Assembly: GCA_963817075.1 (NCBI GenBank)
Contig: CAWFMT010000007.1
Location: 1 to 64,000 of the forward strand
Direction: 5' to 3'
DNA from: DASPKM01 sp963817075
Lineage (GTDB): Bacteria > Bacteroidota > Bacteroidia > Chitinophagales > Chitinophagaceae
DNA: 64,000 nt
Positions 32,001-41,392 of the stretch are shown here, in pieces; within the stretch, counting starts at the first letter, position 1, and every line of letters begins with the position of its first letter. The notes under the pieces are model-generated. The model saw only the letters and a list, made by a program, of their open reading frames with translations, was not told where the DNA came from and ran no database searches. The position numbers and the translations under genes are program-made.

Positions 32001-34439
32001 TTATTCTTTATGATAGTCTACAGTGGTATTGAAGGGGATATTAAGCTTTAGGCAAAAGTTCCTGCCCATGTTAAAAACCCCCCTTCTTCCATTTGAATTG
32101 TTTTGAGGACCATATTTTAAACGGCTAAGGTGATTTTGATAAGCCAGGTTGGTTAAATTATTTGCCGATAAAGCGATTGACACCAGGGTATTTCCATTCC
32201 CATTAACAAATTGCCACCCAAGTCCCGCATTCAATAATGAATAACCCGAAGTCTTTGTTTCTGAATTGAATCCCGTAAATGGTTTGTTTTTTGAAAATGT
32301 ATTATCGATTTGAAAATTGATATAGAAGTTCCTGACAGTTTTAGCTTTTTCATAAAACACTCCCCGAATCTCACTCAAGACTCTTGCAGCAGGAATTGAG
32401 GGCAGATTTTTACTCCCATCCTGTTCTTTACTGAGTACTCCTCGAACAAAGGAAAAAGAATTCTCAATATGCAGCCAGTCCAATGGATGGGGATGAATAT
32501 CAAGATTCATCTCAGCCCCGTACAAATGAACATTTTGCTGATCGAATCGGAATGCAAAAAATTCTTCTCCATTCTGAAGTATTGTAGAATCAGATCCATT
32601 ACTTGATACAAGTCGTCTGTAATAGATAAAGTTGTTGAGAGCATTGTAAAAAAGATTCAAATCAAAAGAAAGATGTTCAGTGTTCAGGGTCAGTCCTCCA
32701 TCAACCTGAAAACTTGTTTCCGACTTCAAATCAGCTTCTCCAAATTCAAACCGATTTGTCCCTTCATGAGCGCCATTGCTAGTCAATTCAGGTATAGATG
32801 GTGACCTGAACCCCCGCGCTATGTTCAATTTTAAGGTTAGCATTTTACTTGTTTCATAACTGAATCCAATGCTTGCGGAAAAATTGGCAAAATCTTTTTT
32901 TAGATGAAGAAATTTAAGATTCCCGGCCTCTTCATACCGGTCAGTATTAATTGAGCGGTTGTCAAATCTGGCTCCTGCGCTTAGGGTAAGTTTTTCATAT
33001 CTTTTTTGAGCGAAAACAAAACCTCCGATATCAAAAAGCGAATATTCAGGTATCAGCACCTCTACACCTTTATTATCATTTCTTTGGTGCATTCCATTCA
33101 CTCCCAGTGATGTTTTCCAACCATTTCTTTCATCCAGATGATATTGAATGTTATAATTGATCGTCTTCAGGTCAAAGAATAAGCTCTCTTCTTTAGGATC
33201 TAAAACATAACCGTATTCTTGCCTTTCATTTCGCTGAAGTCCCAGGGTTACCGCAAGTCTTTGCTTACCGATCTTGAAATTATTATCCACTACAAGTTTT
33301 GTATGGCGGATCTGTTGCATTGGAATAAAAGGATGAGCGGATTTAGAATCCTCATCTGTGGCCAATACTTCTTGTTCACTACCGTTCTGATTCAGGAGTT
33401 TTAAGAATTCACCGGTGAACGGATCTCTTTCACCTTCAACGATTCCAACTCTCTGGTTGAATTCAGTGTAATAAAGATGAGTAAACCCCCAGCCTTTGTT
33501 CACCCCCAGGTATCCACCATAATTTCCTTCTCTAAGTTTAGAATTGAAAACATATCCGTCATACTTATTCTTATAATCTGCCGCTAGCTTTAGAGATCCA
33601 TACAAACCCCAAACAAATCCGCGATTGTTACCAGCAAGGTCAAAATGAAGTCCGCGTTGTCTGTTATTGGTCTGGTAAGAAGTAAAAATATTTCCTTTGA
33701 GCGTTGACTCAGGAGGTGGAGCAAAAGATATAAAATTCACTACGCCAGCAAGTGCGTCACTTCCATACATGATAGATGCCGGACCTTTCAGGACCTCTGC
33801 CCTACTTACATTATACTCGTCAATTTCAATCCCATGCTCATCACCCCATTGTTGTCCTTCCTGTCTGATCCCGTCGTTTACCACTACCACCCTATTATAT
33901 CCAAGTCCTCTTATTATTGGTTTTGAAATAACCGGCCCCGTAGAGAGTTGTGTAACACCCGGAATTTTAGTTAGAGCATCAACAATGTTTGTTGATGGAT
34001 TGGCAAAAAGATCCGATTTACTGATAATGGAGACGGGAATCGGAGTTCTCCTAACTGAAGTCGCGGCTGAAACTCCTGTCACTGTAACAGCTTCAGTTTC
34101 GGTGACTGAAGGCATGAGACTAAAATTTCTTTCAATATTCCCATTTAATTCAATCTGTTCAATTATTGATGCATGACCCAGGTAGCTCACTTCCACCAGA
34201 TGCTTGCCGGCAGGTATATTAGTTATCCTGTAGTGGCCATGCTCATCTGCAATTGCGCCCGTTTTTGCATCAGGAAAAAAAATGGATGCACCGGCTAATA
34301 CACTGCCCGTTTTTGAATCACTCACGGTACCACTTAGGATTACTCTGGGTTTAGGTACCCGGTTCATTGGCAAATCCTGGCCCAGAATATTGGGACAAGC
34401 ATATAACAGAAATAATAATAGAGAATAGCAGATTTTCAT
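32001..34439 (-). CDS. TonB-dependent receptor with carboxypeptidase-regulatory domain
   Basis: 812 residues. The signal peptide ends ACPNILGQ. Residues about 30-115 form a CarboxypepD_reg-like beta-sandwich (LSGTVSDSKTGSVLAGASI), followed by a plug (SVRRTPIPVSIIS; GLGYNRVVVVNDGI; RAEVLKGPASIMYGSDALAG) and a 22-strand barrel to the C-terminus. QQWGDEHGIEIDEY is shared with receptors sometimes linked to zinc or other metals, but the ligand is not proven. An upstream gene encodes a small His/Cys-containing secreted protein, which supports a metal substrate. An energised TonB is needed; no exbBD is in the window. Confidence 0.92.
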   Translation of the reverse strand: MKICYSLLLFLLYACPNILGQDLPMNRVPKPRVILSGTVSDSKTGSVLAGASIFFPDAKTGAIADEHGHYRITNIPAGKHLVEVSYLGHASIIEQIELNGNIERNFSLMPSVTETEAVTVTGVSAATSVRRTPIPVSIISKSDLFANPSTNIVDALTKIPGVTQLSTGPVISKPIIRGLGYNRVVVVNDGIRQEGQQWGDEHGIEIDEYNVSRAEVLKGPASIMYGSDALAGVVNFISFAPPPESTLKGNIFTSYQTNNRQRGLHFDLAGNNRGFVWGLYGSLKLAADYKNKYDGYVFNSKLREGNYGGYLGVNKGWGFTHLYYTEFNQRVGIVEGERDPFTGEFLKLLNQNGSEQEVLATDEDSKSAHPFIPMQQIRHTKLVVDNNFKIGKQRLAVTLGLQRNERQEYGYVLDPKEESLFFDLKTINYNIQYHLDERNGWKTSLGVNGMHQRNDNKGVEVLIPEYSLFDIGGFVFAQKRYEKLTLSAGARFDNRSINTDRYEEAGNLKFLHLKKDFANFSASIGFSYETSKMLTLKLNIARGFRSPSIPELTSNGAHEGTNRFEFGEADLKSETSFQVDGGLTLNTEHLSFDLNLFYNALNNFIYYRRLVSSNGSDSTILQNGEEFFAFRFDQQNVHLYGAEMNLDIHPHPLDWLHIENSFSFVRGVLSKEQDGSKNLPSIPAARVLSEIRGVFYEKAKTVRNFYINFQIDNTFSKNKPFTGFNSETKTSGYSLLNAGLGWQFVNGNGNTLVSIALSANNLTNLAYQNHLSRLKYGPQNNSNGRRGVFNMGRNFCLKLNIPFNTTVDYHKE

Positions 34440-34496
34440 TTCAGATCAGTTTGAGTTGTAGAAAGTGCGCAGAAGATTGTTCCCTTGGAAATGGAA

Positions 34497-34892
34497 TTAC
34501 AACTCAAATACAGGAGGTCCTCGCAAAGAGGGAAATGTGGTCGAAGGGGATTTGTAGGAATGAATAGGAATATTCTGCTCCTCAGAAAATTGCCTCACCA
34601 TTGGAAGCAGCCTGGATGTACCAGTTGACACAAAGGGCGATTCAGCGACCAGGTTTTCGCAATTACATTTGAAAGATCTCTTTTCAATATGCAATGCATG
34701 TTCCTTTTTCGAAACATTATGCCCGTGGTTCGCAATAATATTATGTAATAACTGCTTAGGTGTAATGCTTAGCGTAAAAACGAAGAACAGCATTGTGCTG
34801 ATGCACTTCCTTATGGTAACTGTGTATCCCAATTTTAATGCTACGGACTTGCAAATTGCGTCAATTATCCTGAACCACAAAAAAGAGGTCAT
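34497..34892 (-). CDS. small secreted His/Cys-containing protein upstream of the TonB receptor
   Basis: 131 residues if started at 34892; a later ATG at 34793 (MLFFVFTLSITPKQLLH) gives a shorter signal sequence and is as likely. The mature segment has HNIIANHGHNVSKKEHALH, FKCNCENL and a C-terminal SLRGPPVFEL. The RGPP ending and ITPKQLLH start are familiar from conserved hypothetical proteins next to TonB receptors in Bacteroidota. Clustered His and Cys suggest metal binding. It lies 57 bp from the receptor, same strand. Two overlapping plus-strand frames are shadows. Confidence 0.65.
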   Translation of the reverse strand: MTSFLWFRIIDAICKSVALKLGYTVTIRKCISTMLFFVFTLSITPKQLLHNIIANHGHNVSKKEHALHIEKRSFKCNCENLVAESPFVSTGTSRLLPMVRQFSEEQNIPIHSYKSPSTTFPSLRGPPVFEL

Positions 34893-34971
34893 GACAGACG
34901 TAACAGAAGAGGTTTGAATGTTTGAGTGTTTGAATGTTTTCTTGGCGCCGCCTTGCGTCTTTGCGCCAGCC

Positions 34972-35227
34972 CTATGTGACTAGGTGTTTCTTCTCTCTAT
35001 ATGACTATGTGTTTAATTATTCTTAGGTTAAAATATGAACCACATAGACACATAGTAACATAGCCGCATAGTAGAAAAGATTAGAAGAAAGAAAGTATTG
35101 CTCGCAAAGAGCCTTATGTGACCATGTGTTTTCTTCTCTCTATGTGACTATGTGTTTAATTATTCTTGGGTTAAAATATGAATCAAATAGACACATAGTA
35201 ACATAGTCACATAGTAGAAAATATCTT
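34972..35227. repeat. two copies of a palindromic ~115-bp unit, 143-bp spacing
   Basis: The string GGTTAAAATATGAA occurs at 35026 and 35169, and both are flanked by near-identical sequence. Each copy carries CTATGTGACTATGTGTTTAA on one side and ACACATAGTAACATAGTC on the other, which are partly reverse complementary, so each can fold into a hairpin. The gap from 34893 to 35310 holds nothing else but a GCGTCTTTGCGCC fragment near 34957 and CTCTGCGTTCTC near 35265. Confidence 0.8.
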
Positions 35228-35310
35228 ATGTACGAATGCGTTTTCTAAATACCTCTACGTTAACTCTGCGTTCTCTATTTCGCCGGGTAAAAAAATTAAC
35301 TACAATAGTA

Positions 35311-36897
35311 CTACCGTACTTTGAGCAAGGCCTTCACCTGCTGGGTTGTTCCATTTTGAAGTCTTGCATAATACACTCCGGTTGGAAGACCATAACTATT
35401 GAAAGAAAGAGTATATGTCCCCGGAACGTATTCTTTGTCGGTGAGAATCTTAATCACTCTTCCCATCGTATCGATCACCTGCACCAATGAATGTCCTCCT
35501 TCAGTTCTGAAAGTGATTTTCGTGGACTCTACAAAAGGATTGGGATATGCAACTATCAGTTCGTCACCTGAATTGTTTATCACATCATCCAGTCCTGTTG
35601 ACATGCAACCACTACTGGTACAGAGCTGTACTTCCTGAAAATTCTTCAACATCACAGTTTGAAGGTCGGTAGCATTCACGCAGAACCATTGCTTAAGTAA
35701 AGAGGCATAAATACTTCTGAAATCATATTGGAAAGGAATATTGTCGTTTACAGATACATTGGTAGGGATTGTTGGATTATCACCAATTACTCCTGATTTT
35801 ACCTGATGCCCGAATACAAACATTGGAGCCGCTGCCCCATGGTCTGTACCAATACTGGAGTTTGATTTAATTCTTCTTCCAAATTCAGAGAAAGTCAATC
35901 CCGCAACCCGGTTTTCAATGCCCTGGAGTTTGCAATCGTCCATAAAAGCCTTGATGGCATCAGAAACTCTTTGAAGTAGTGTGGCATGGGTTCCAATAGT
36001 AGTATCAGTTGCAGTTACCTGGCTGGAATGCGTATCGAAGCCTCCGAAACTTACCATGTAGATCCTCGTTTTTAAACCTCCCTTGATAAGTCGTGCGACT
36101 ATCTTAAGTTGATCAGCGAGAGAATTTTGAGTTGGATAGGTTGCCTGTTGCGTAACCTTGGCTGCTGCATCTTTTATGACAGTGGCATATTGCTGCGTTT
36201 GTTGAGTAACCAATCTTATATAGGTCAATTCTTTCCCCCAAGGTGTATTAGGAGCAGGATCGAGAGTACCATTAATGAGATTATAAAAATTAGTGGGATC
36301 TGAAATACTCATTCCCATATTCACAGCAGGTCCCTGCATTGTAAGTGAGGTAACGGATCCTATCTGTATTGCAAGCGGATCAGGCATAACTGAATTTGGG
36401 AATCCATTTGGAAAATTGGGATACTCAACATTGAGGTATCGGCCGGCCCAACCACTAACTACAACATCACTGCTTTCAGAAGCACTCATCCATATGTCGG
36501 TTGCACGGAAATGAGAAAAATTGGGACTTGGATAACCCACTGCCTGCACGACAGCGAGATGTCCTGAATTGTAAAGGCTTTGAAGTCCGGTCATTGATGG
36601 ATGCAATCCGGTTTTTGCATTACCTGAAAGAGATAACACTTTATTCTGAGGTATGGCAATGTTTGATCTGGCATTAAAATAAGCGCTGTAGTTTTCAATC
36701 GGAATAACCATATTGAGGCCGTCATTTCCACCATTCAATTGAATTATAACAAGAACATGATCTGTCTCTGTAGTTGATCCCAATAATGAAAACAGCGGAG
36801 AGTTTGCATTATAAGCCTTCACAGAATAGCCATTCAGGATGGCGGGTAAAATCGTTGTGGCCGGGATGCCTGCTCGAAGAAAATCTCGACGCTTCAT
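35311..36897 (-). CDS. DUF1501 protein with T9SS sorting domain
   Basis: 528 residues. MKRRDFLRAGIPATTILPAI is a twin-arginine-like signal. HVLVIIQLNGGNDGLNMVIP and TFSEFGRRIKSNSSIGTDHG are hallmarks of DUF1501, a sulfatase/alkaline-phosphatase-like fold. The last 75 residues (VVAYPNPFVESTKITFRT, ending QQVKALLKVR) are a type A Por-secretion tail, so export to the surface is expected. A signal with both Tat-like arginines and a T9SS tail is notable. It lies 14 bp downstream of a DUF1800 gene. Enzyme activity is not established. Confidence 0.88.
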   Translation of the reverse strand: MKRRDFLRAGIPATTILPAILNGYSVKAYNANSPLFSLLGSTTETDHVLVIIQLNGGNDGLNMVIPIENYSAYFNARSNIAIPQNKVLSLSGNAKTGLHPSMTGLQSLYNSGHLAVVQAVGYPSPNFSHFRATDIWMSASESSDVVVSGWAGRYLNVEYPNFPNGFPNSVMPDPLAIQIGSVTSLTMQGPAVNMGMSISDPTNFYNLINGTLDPAPNTPWGKELTYIRLVTQQTQQYATVIKDAAAKVTQQATYPTQNSLADQLKIVARLIKGGLKTRIYMVSFGGFDTHSSQVTATDTTIGTHATLLQRVSDAIKAFMDDCKLQGIENRVAGLTFSEFGRRIKSNSSIGTDHGAAAPMFVFGHQVKSGVIGDNPTIPTNVSVNDNIPFQYDFRSIYASLLKQWFCVNATDLQTVMLKNFQEVQLCTSSGCMSTGLDDVINNSGDELIVAYPNPFVESTKITFRTEGGHSLVQVIDTMGRVIKILTDKEYVPGTYTLSFNSYGLPTGVYYARLQNGTTQQVKALLKVR

Positions 36898-36911
36898 GAT
36901 AATTGTTTTAA

Positions 36912-38600
36912 TCAGGCCAATTGGTATTCTGACAGATTCATGAAATATTTATATAGATCCCGCAAGCGCTGGTAAACAGATTGATAGGCACTATTGTCTG
37001 TGGGATTGGCAATGTGAGCATTCCACGCATTGCTCCAATAATAATCCTGGTCTTGTCCACTCAAAAGAATTGATCGCTTGATAGATTGCTTTGAAGCATC
37101 CGAAAGTGGAACGCGATATAGAATTTCGAGTGATTCATTAATAAGGACATTAGGATCGCCTGGATTTGAGAGAGTCTTCGCAAAGCCAACCGGATCAACT
37201 ACGATCTTTTGATTATTTCTGCTGTACCCACTTGTTACGAGTTGGTCAGTAAGCCTGTTTCTCTTCGGCAAAGTGTCTGAATTGATCCAGATCTCATAGT
37301 ACTGTGGTTCCTGATAGTAGGGTGCCCATCCTGATACGCTGGGAGGGTCGCCAAGATTTAACTGGTGCGCTGCTGCCTGACTGCGAATGTAATCCCACAT
37401 ATTATATGCGTTCACGTAATCAGATGCAGCAGGAAAAGCTATATTGAATTCCCTGCACATTCCAATTGCATTGTCAATGGGATTCTTGATTATACATCCC
37501 TGGTTGAGTACGTCAAAAAAGTGTTCACTCTTCAATAAAGTTGCAAGAACTGGTTTGATCTCCCAATTTGAGCGAAACATTTGCGCCAGAGGATTGATAA
37601 CATTTGCTTCAGTTGCTGCATCAATTGTGTAGTAGCAGAACCAACGATAGATTTTTTTGACTATAAACTTTGAGACCTCCACCTGCTTGCTGAAGATCAT
37701 ATCCAATAGATCATTCAACTCAGTATCACCAGCTGTTGCCCCAGTTCTGCCTGTAATGACCTTGCTGTTGAAAAAAGTAGAGAAGGTCTTGTTGCCAGTA
37801 TCATGCTTTGTTTGATCAAAGTAGGAGAAATTGTTATTACCCGAGGTATTGATCCTCCATCCCGTCAACACCCTTGCCGCTTGCTTTACATCATCTTCAG
37901 TATAATTTGGATTATTCTCCTTTCCAAGTGTAAACAGTTCCTGCAATTCCCTGCTGTAATTTTCATCAGGTGCAGCATTGGAATTAAGATATCCATTCAA
38001 ATACCTTAGCATGCCGGTGTCCAGTGTAATTGCTTTCACGAACTGCTTAAAATTACCAAGTGCATTTTGCCGCAGAATTATGTTATTCTGATAGCACCAA
38101 ATAGCCCGGCCTATATCCGCAGTTTCCGTTGCGAAATGATTATGCCAGAACAGAACCATTTTTTCCAGGATATTTCTTTGCTGGTTGAGCATTAAACCTG
38201 TCCACCAGCTTTTGAGGGATGTTATCCTTCTTGAATTGGCTGTTCCATCATTTGTATTGATCAGGACCCAGGTTTGTCCCTGCGGTATTGTTGTCTCAGG
38301 ATCTCCTGCAGTAATATTTGTGTTATCATAATTTTTCACCGGTGGACTTGGAGCCGCAGCGGGAACTGTAAGCAATTCATCAACAGATTGGCTAACACTC
38401 CTGACTCTGAAATAATCAATATCCGTTTTCCTGGCTCCGAACATAGTTCGCTTGAGAAGATGTGCTATTTCGTTAGTTCCCCAATTGCCGGTGTAGAGAT
38501 TCAATCCTGAGGTAATGCCCCTCACATCCCTGATTGATAGAGGAATAGATGGAGAGAGAGGTTTCTTATTCCTTTGTGAGAAAAAGGATCGACGATCCAT
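36912..38600 (-). CDS. DUF1800 family protein
   Basis: 562 residues. The core has EIAHLLKRTMFGARKTDIDY, MVLFWHNHFAT, NYSRELQELFTLG and VSGWAPY, all signatures of DUF1800. It starts MDRRSFFSQRNKKP, with a basic N-terminus and no clear signal peptide. DUF1800 and DUF1501 are recurrently paired in Bacteroidota, Planctomycetes and Proteobacteria, and the pair is thought to work together on an unknown substrate. The 14-bp gap to the DUF1501 gene supports one transcript. Confidence 0.88.
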   Translation of the reverse strand: MDRRSFFSQRNKKPLSPSIPLSIRDVRGITSGLNLYTGNWGTNEIAHLLKRTMFGARKTDIDYFRVRSVSQSVDELLTVPAAAPSPPVKNYDNTNITAGDPETTIPQGQTWVLINTNDGTANSRRITSLKSWWTGLMLNQQRNILEKMVLFWHNHFATETADIGRAIWCYQNNIILRQNALGNFKQFVKAITLDTGMLRYLNGYLNSNAAPDENYSRELQELFTLGKENNPNYTEDDVKQAARVLTGWRINTSGNNNFSYFDQTKHDTGNKTFSTFFNSKVITGRTGATAGDTELNDLLDMIFSKQVEVSKFIVKKIYRWFCYYTIDAATEANVINPLAQMFRSNWEIKPVLATLLKSEHFFDVLNQGCIIKNPIDNAIGMCREFNIAFPAASDYVNAYNMWDYIRSQAAAHQLNLGDPPSVSGWAPYYQEPQYYEIWINSDTLPKRNRLTDQLVTSGYSRNNQKIVVDPVGFAKTLSNPGDPNVLINESLEILYRVPLSDASKQSIKRSILLSGQDQDYYWSNAWNAHIANPTDNSAYQSVYQRLRDLYKYFMNLSEYQLA

Positions 38601-38739
38601 AAGCAGAGATTAAGTTTGGGAATGAACTTCTGATACTAAATTTAACGAAAGGTTTAACCGTTTAAAAGATATCACCCAATCATTTTCAATTGTAATCAGT
38701 GTAATAACTGTATGGCATAACTTTTTTCAGTAGTTAATT

Positions 38740-39825
38740 ATGAACAACCAGTTGTTATCCAAATCGATCCAGGTTCTTATTCTAATATTCCTGGCTGTTG
38801 CAGCACTGTATTTTGGCCGGGAGTTCTTGATACCATTGGCATTTGGCGGACTGCTGGCGATGCTTTTTCTCCCATTCAGCAGTTGGCTTGAGAAAAAAGG
38901 CCTGAATCGTGGCTTTGCCGCATTGATACCCGTTCTCACCTTTCTCGCCATTGTTACTGGAATAGTTTGGCTCATAGCATGGCAGGTTACTGACCTTACA
39001 AGCGATCTGGGAAATATGGAGAAGAGAGTTCAGGAAATGATCAGTCAATTGAGACAATATATTACCAATAACCTGGGAATATCTGTAAAACAGCAGGATC
39101 AGCTCTTGCAATCATCTTCAAGCGGGGGTTCCGGTGCTGGAGGTATGATCACAGGATTTGCAGGTTCAATGATGGGCATCCTCGTAAACCTCGTACTGGT
39201 TCTTGTTTATATTTTTCTCTTTCTTTATTTCAGGTCGCATATAAGAAAATTTATTTTGATGCTGGTACCCGTGAAAGAGAGGCCAAATGCTGATCAAACG
39301 ATTCATGACGGCCAAAAAGTTTCACGTCAATATCTTACTGGTCTATCCTTAATGATCGTTTGTCTCTGGATCATGTATGGTGTAGGTTTCTCAATCACCG
39401 GAGTAAGGAATGCCATTTTTTTTGCAATACTCTGCGGTCTGCTTGAAATAGTCCCATTTGTAGGAAATTTAATAGGTACCACGCTCACAGTTCTCATGGC
39501 GTTTACTCAAGGTGGAGGAACAGGAATGGTGATTGGTATTATTTGTACATATGCGCTGGTTCAATTTATTCAAACTTATATTCTGGAACCACTTGTAGTT
39601 GGAAGTGAAGTCAACATCAATCCACTGTTTACGATCATCGTGCTTGTTCTGGGGGAATTATTGTGGGGTATACCGGGAATGATACTGGCAATTCCTATTA
39701 CCGGCATCCTGAAAATTGTCTTCGACCATATTCCCGCATTGAAGCCTTATGGATTTCTGATCGGGGAGAATAAGAAAAAGAAGAAAGGGGGATTTAAGGA
39801 GAAGGTGCGTGGGTGGTTCAAATGA
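38740..39825 (+). CDS. AI-2E family transporter
   Basis: 361 residues with about eight helices. LIPLAFGGLLAMLFLPFSSW and LEPLVVGSEVNINPLFTIIV followed by GELLWGIPGMILAIPI are AI-2E family signatures (TqsA/YdiK type). A short Gly/Ser-rich stretch, SSSSGGSGAGG, sits in the periplasmic loop. Family members export small molecules or act as Na+/H+ antiporters; the AI-2 link is proven only for TqsA. The C-terminus is basic (KKKKKGGFKEKVRGWFK). Confidence 0.9.
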   Translation: MNNQLLSKSIQVLILIFLAVAALYFGREFLIPLAFGGLLAMLFLPFSSWLEKKGLNRGFAALIPVLTFLAIVTGIVWLIAWQVTDLTSDLGNMEKRVQEMISQLRQYITNNLGISVKQQDQLLQSSSSGGSGAGGMITGFAGSMMGILVNLVLVLVYIFLFLYFRSHIRKFILMLVPVKERPNADQTIHDGQKVSRQYLTGLSLMIVCLWIMYGVGFSITGVRNAIFFAILCGLLEIVPFVGNLIGTTLTVLMAFTQGGGTGMVIGIICTYALVQFIQTYILEPLVVGSEVNINPLFTIIVLVLGELLWGIPGMILAIPITGILKIVFDHIPALKPYGFLIGENKKKKKGGFKEKVRGWFK

Positions 39826-39836
39826 AGCAAAGATTA

Positions 39837-39873
39837 TTAACCGCAAAGGAACAAAGACGCAAGGGTGCGCCAG
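39837..39873. repeat. dispersed palindromic element, left half copy
   Basis: TTAACCGCAAAGGAACAAAG, then ACGCAAGGGTGCGCC. Followed at 39930-39965 by an AT-rich CATTTTTAATTTTTCATTTT string, in the gap between convergent genes (AI-2E transporter and glycerate kinase). Confidence 0.7.
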
Positions 39874-39969
39874 GAGACCGAACATTTTCAATCTTTCATA
39901 CTAAGTTTTTTCACCGCAGAGCGTGAAATTCCTCTTTTTACATTTTTAATTTTTCATTTTAAATTATTC

Positions 39970-41112
39970 CTAAGCCTTCTTCGCCGTCGAAAACTTATTT
40001 ATTACTGGTCCTAATTTGCGGGCTTTTTTAGAGAGAAGCGATGCAGCCTGCTTAATAGTTTCTTCTTCACTCATACTTCCTTCCCGTAATTCTGAAACGT
40101 AAGACAATCCCATTTCCTTCCATTCTTTATCCTTCAATTCTGATTTTCCGCAAATTGCTACAACCTGAGCGCCCTTCGTTTTTGCAAGTTCACAAATAGC
40201 ACTTATAGTTTTTCCTCTCAAACTTTGTTCATCAAGCTTGCCTTCTCCAGTAACAATAATATCTTCCTCTGAAACAAAGTTTTCAAGTCCGCTTGCACTC
40301 AGGATCAAATTTGTTCCCTTGAGAATCTTAACATCAAACCATGCCAGCAGGCCGGCAGCAATTCCTCCCGAAGCGCCTGTTCCCGGAATTAATGAAACAT
40401 CGATCTCTGTCTGTTTTTTTATGACTGCAGCCAGGTTTCTCAATCCGCGATCGAGTAATTCAACCTGCTCTGGCTTCGCTCCTTTTTGTGGACCAAAAAC
40501 AAAAGCTGCTCCCTCCTTACCGAACAAGGGATTATTTACATCGCAAGCCAATTGAAGCTGAACTTTGGGAATTCTTTGTGGTGGAACTATCTTATCAATA
40601 TTCACAAGATTACCTCCTTTGGGCATAAAGGTTTTTCCATCAGCTCCCTGGAATGAAAATCCAAGTGCGGCAAGGATACCAGTTCCTCCGTCGTTCGTGG
40701 CACTTCCACCTAATCCCAGGACAATCTTTTCTGCTCCCTTTGCAAAGGCATGCTTTATTTGCAGACCAGTGCCGTAGGTAGATGTTATAGTTGGATTTCT
40801 TTCTTCTTTCCTAAGACTAGCAAGGCCACTGCAATTTGCAAGTTCAATGATCGCCATCTTATCCTTTTCATTCCATTCATAGGATGATGCAATAGGCTTT
40901 CCCACGGGATCAACTGAAGGCAGGTGAATGGTCTGTGTTTTAAGATAGTGCTTCATCACTTCAGCAAATCCATCTCCTCCATCAGACATGGGATACGTTA
41001 CGATTTCAAGTTTGTCGTCTATTTCACGAATTCCGTCCTTGATTGCCTTACATGCCTCGAAGGTGCTGAGGCTTCCTTTGAATTTATCAGGAGCTACAAT
41101 GATCCTCGTCAT
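39970..41112 (-). CDS. glxK: glycerate kinase (2-kinase type)
   Basis: 380 residues of the GlxK/GarK family. APDKFKGSLS at the N-terminus, SDGGDGFAEV, GLGGSATNDGGTG and VTGEGKLDEQSLRGKT are the family motifs. It phosphorylates D-glycerate to 2-phosphoglycerate and closes the glucarate pathway encoded on the opposite strand from 41393. The 280-bp divergent gap (41113-41392) must hold both promoters; I see no repeat and no clear TAnnTTTG there. Confidence 0.92.
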   Translation of the reverse strand: MTRIIVAPDKFKGSLSTFEACKAIKDGIREIDDKLEIVTYPMSDGGDGFAEVMKHYLKTQTIHLPSVDPVGKPIASSYEWNEKDKMAIIELANCSGLASLRKEERNPTITSTYGTGLQIKHAFAKGAEKIVLGLGGSATNDGGTGILAALGFSFQGADGKTFMPKGGNLVNIDKIVPPQRIPKVQLQLACDVNNPLFGKEGAAFVFGPQKGAKPEQVELLDRGLRNLAAVIKKQTEIDVSLIPGTGASGGIAAGLLAWFDVKILKGTNLILSASGLENFVSEEDIIVTGEGKLDEQSLRGKTISAICELAKTKGAQVVAICGKSELKDKEWKEMGLSYVSELREGSMSEEETIKQAASLLSKKARKLGPVINKFSTAKKA

Positions 41113-41392
41113 AATTGTTTTTAATAAAATAAAAGCGGTAACAATAATACTATCCTTAAGGAAATGCGAAGCTTATGTGATCGAAAACGTTTGCGTCAAT
41201 AAAGTATTGAGTTTCGGTAGTGAGTATGCTTCACATCAATAAATTTATCCATTATCTTCAAAAAGGAGAGTTTAATTACTTATTTGGACCTCTGTCCTTT
41301 GACAAATATAGGGGCATTGAAACGGTAAAATGGAAAATGATGATATAAGCGGCTTTTTAAGAGTTTAAACCAACTACAGTTAACTGGTACAA

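Noticed and set aside
34669..34917. 82-codon plus-strand frame
   Set aside because: It lies antisense to the His/Cys-containing secreted gene, which has a recognisable start and end pattern; this one has none.
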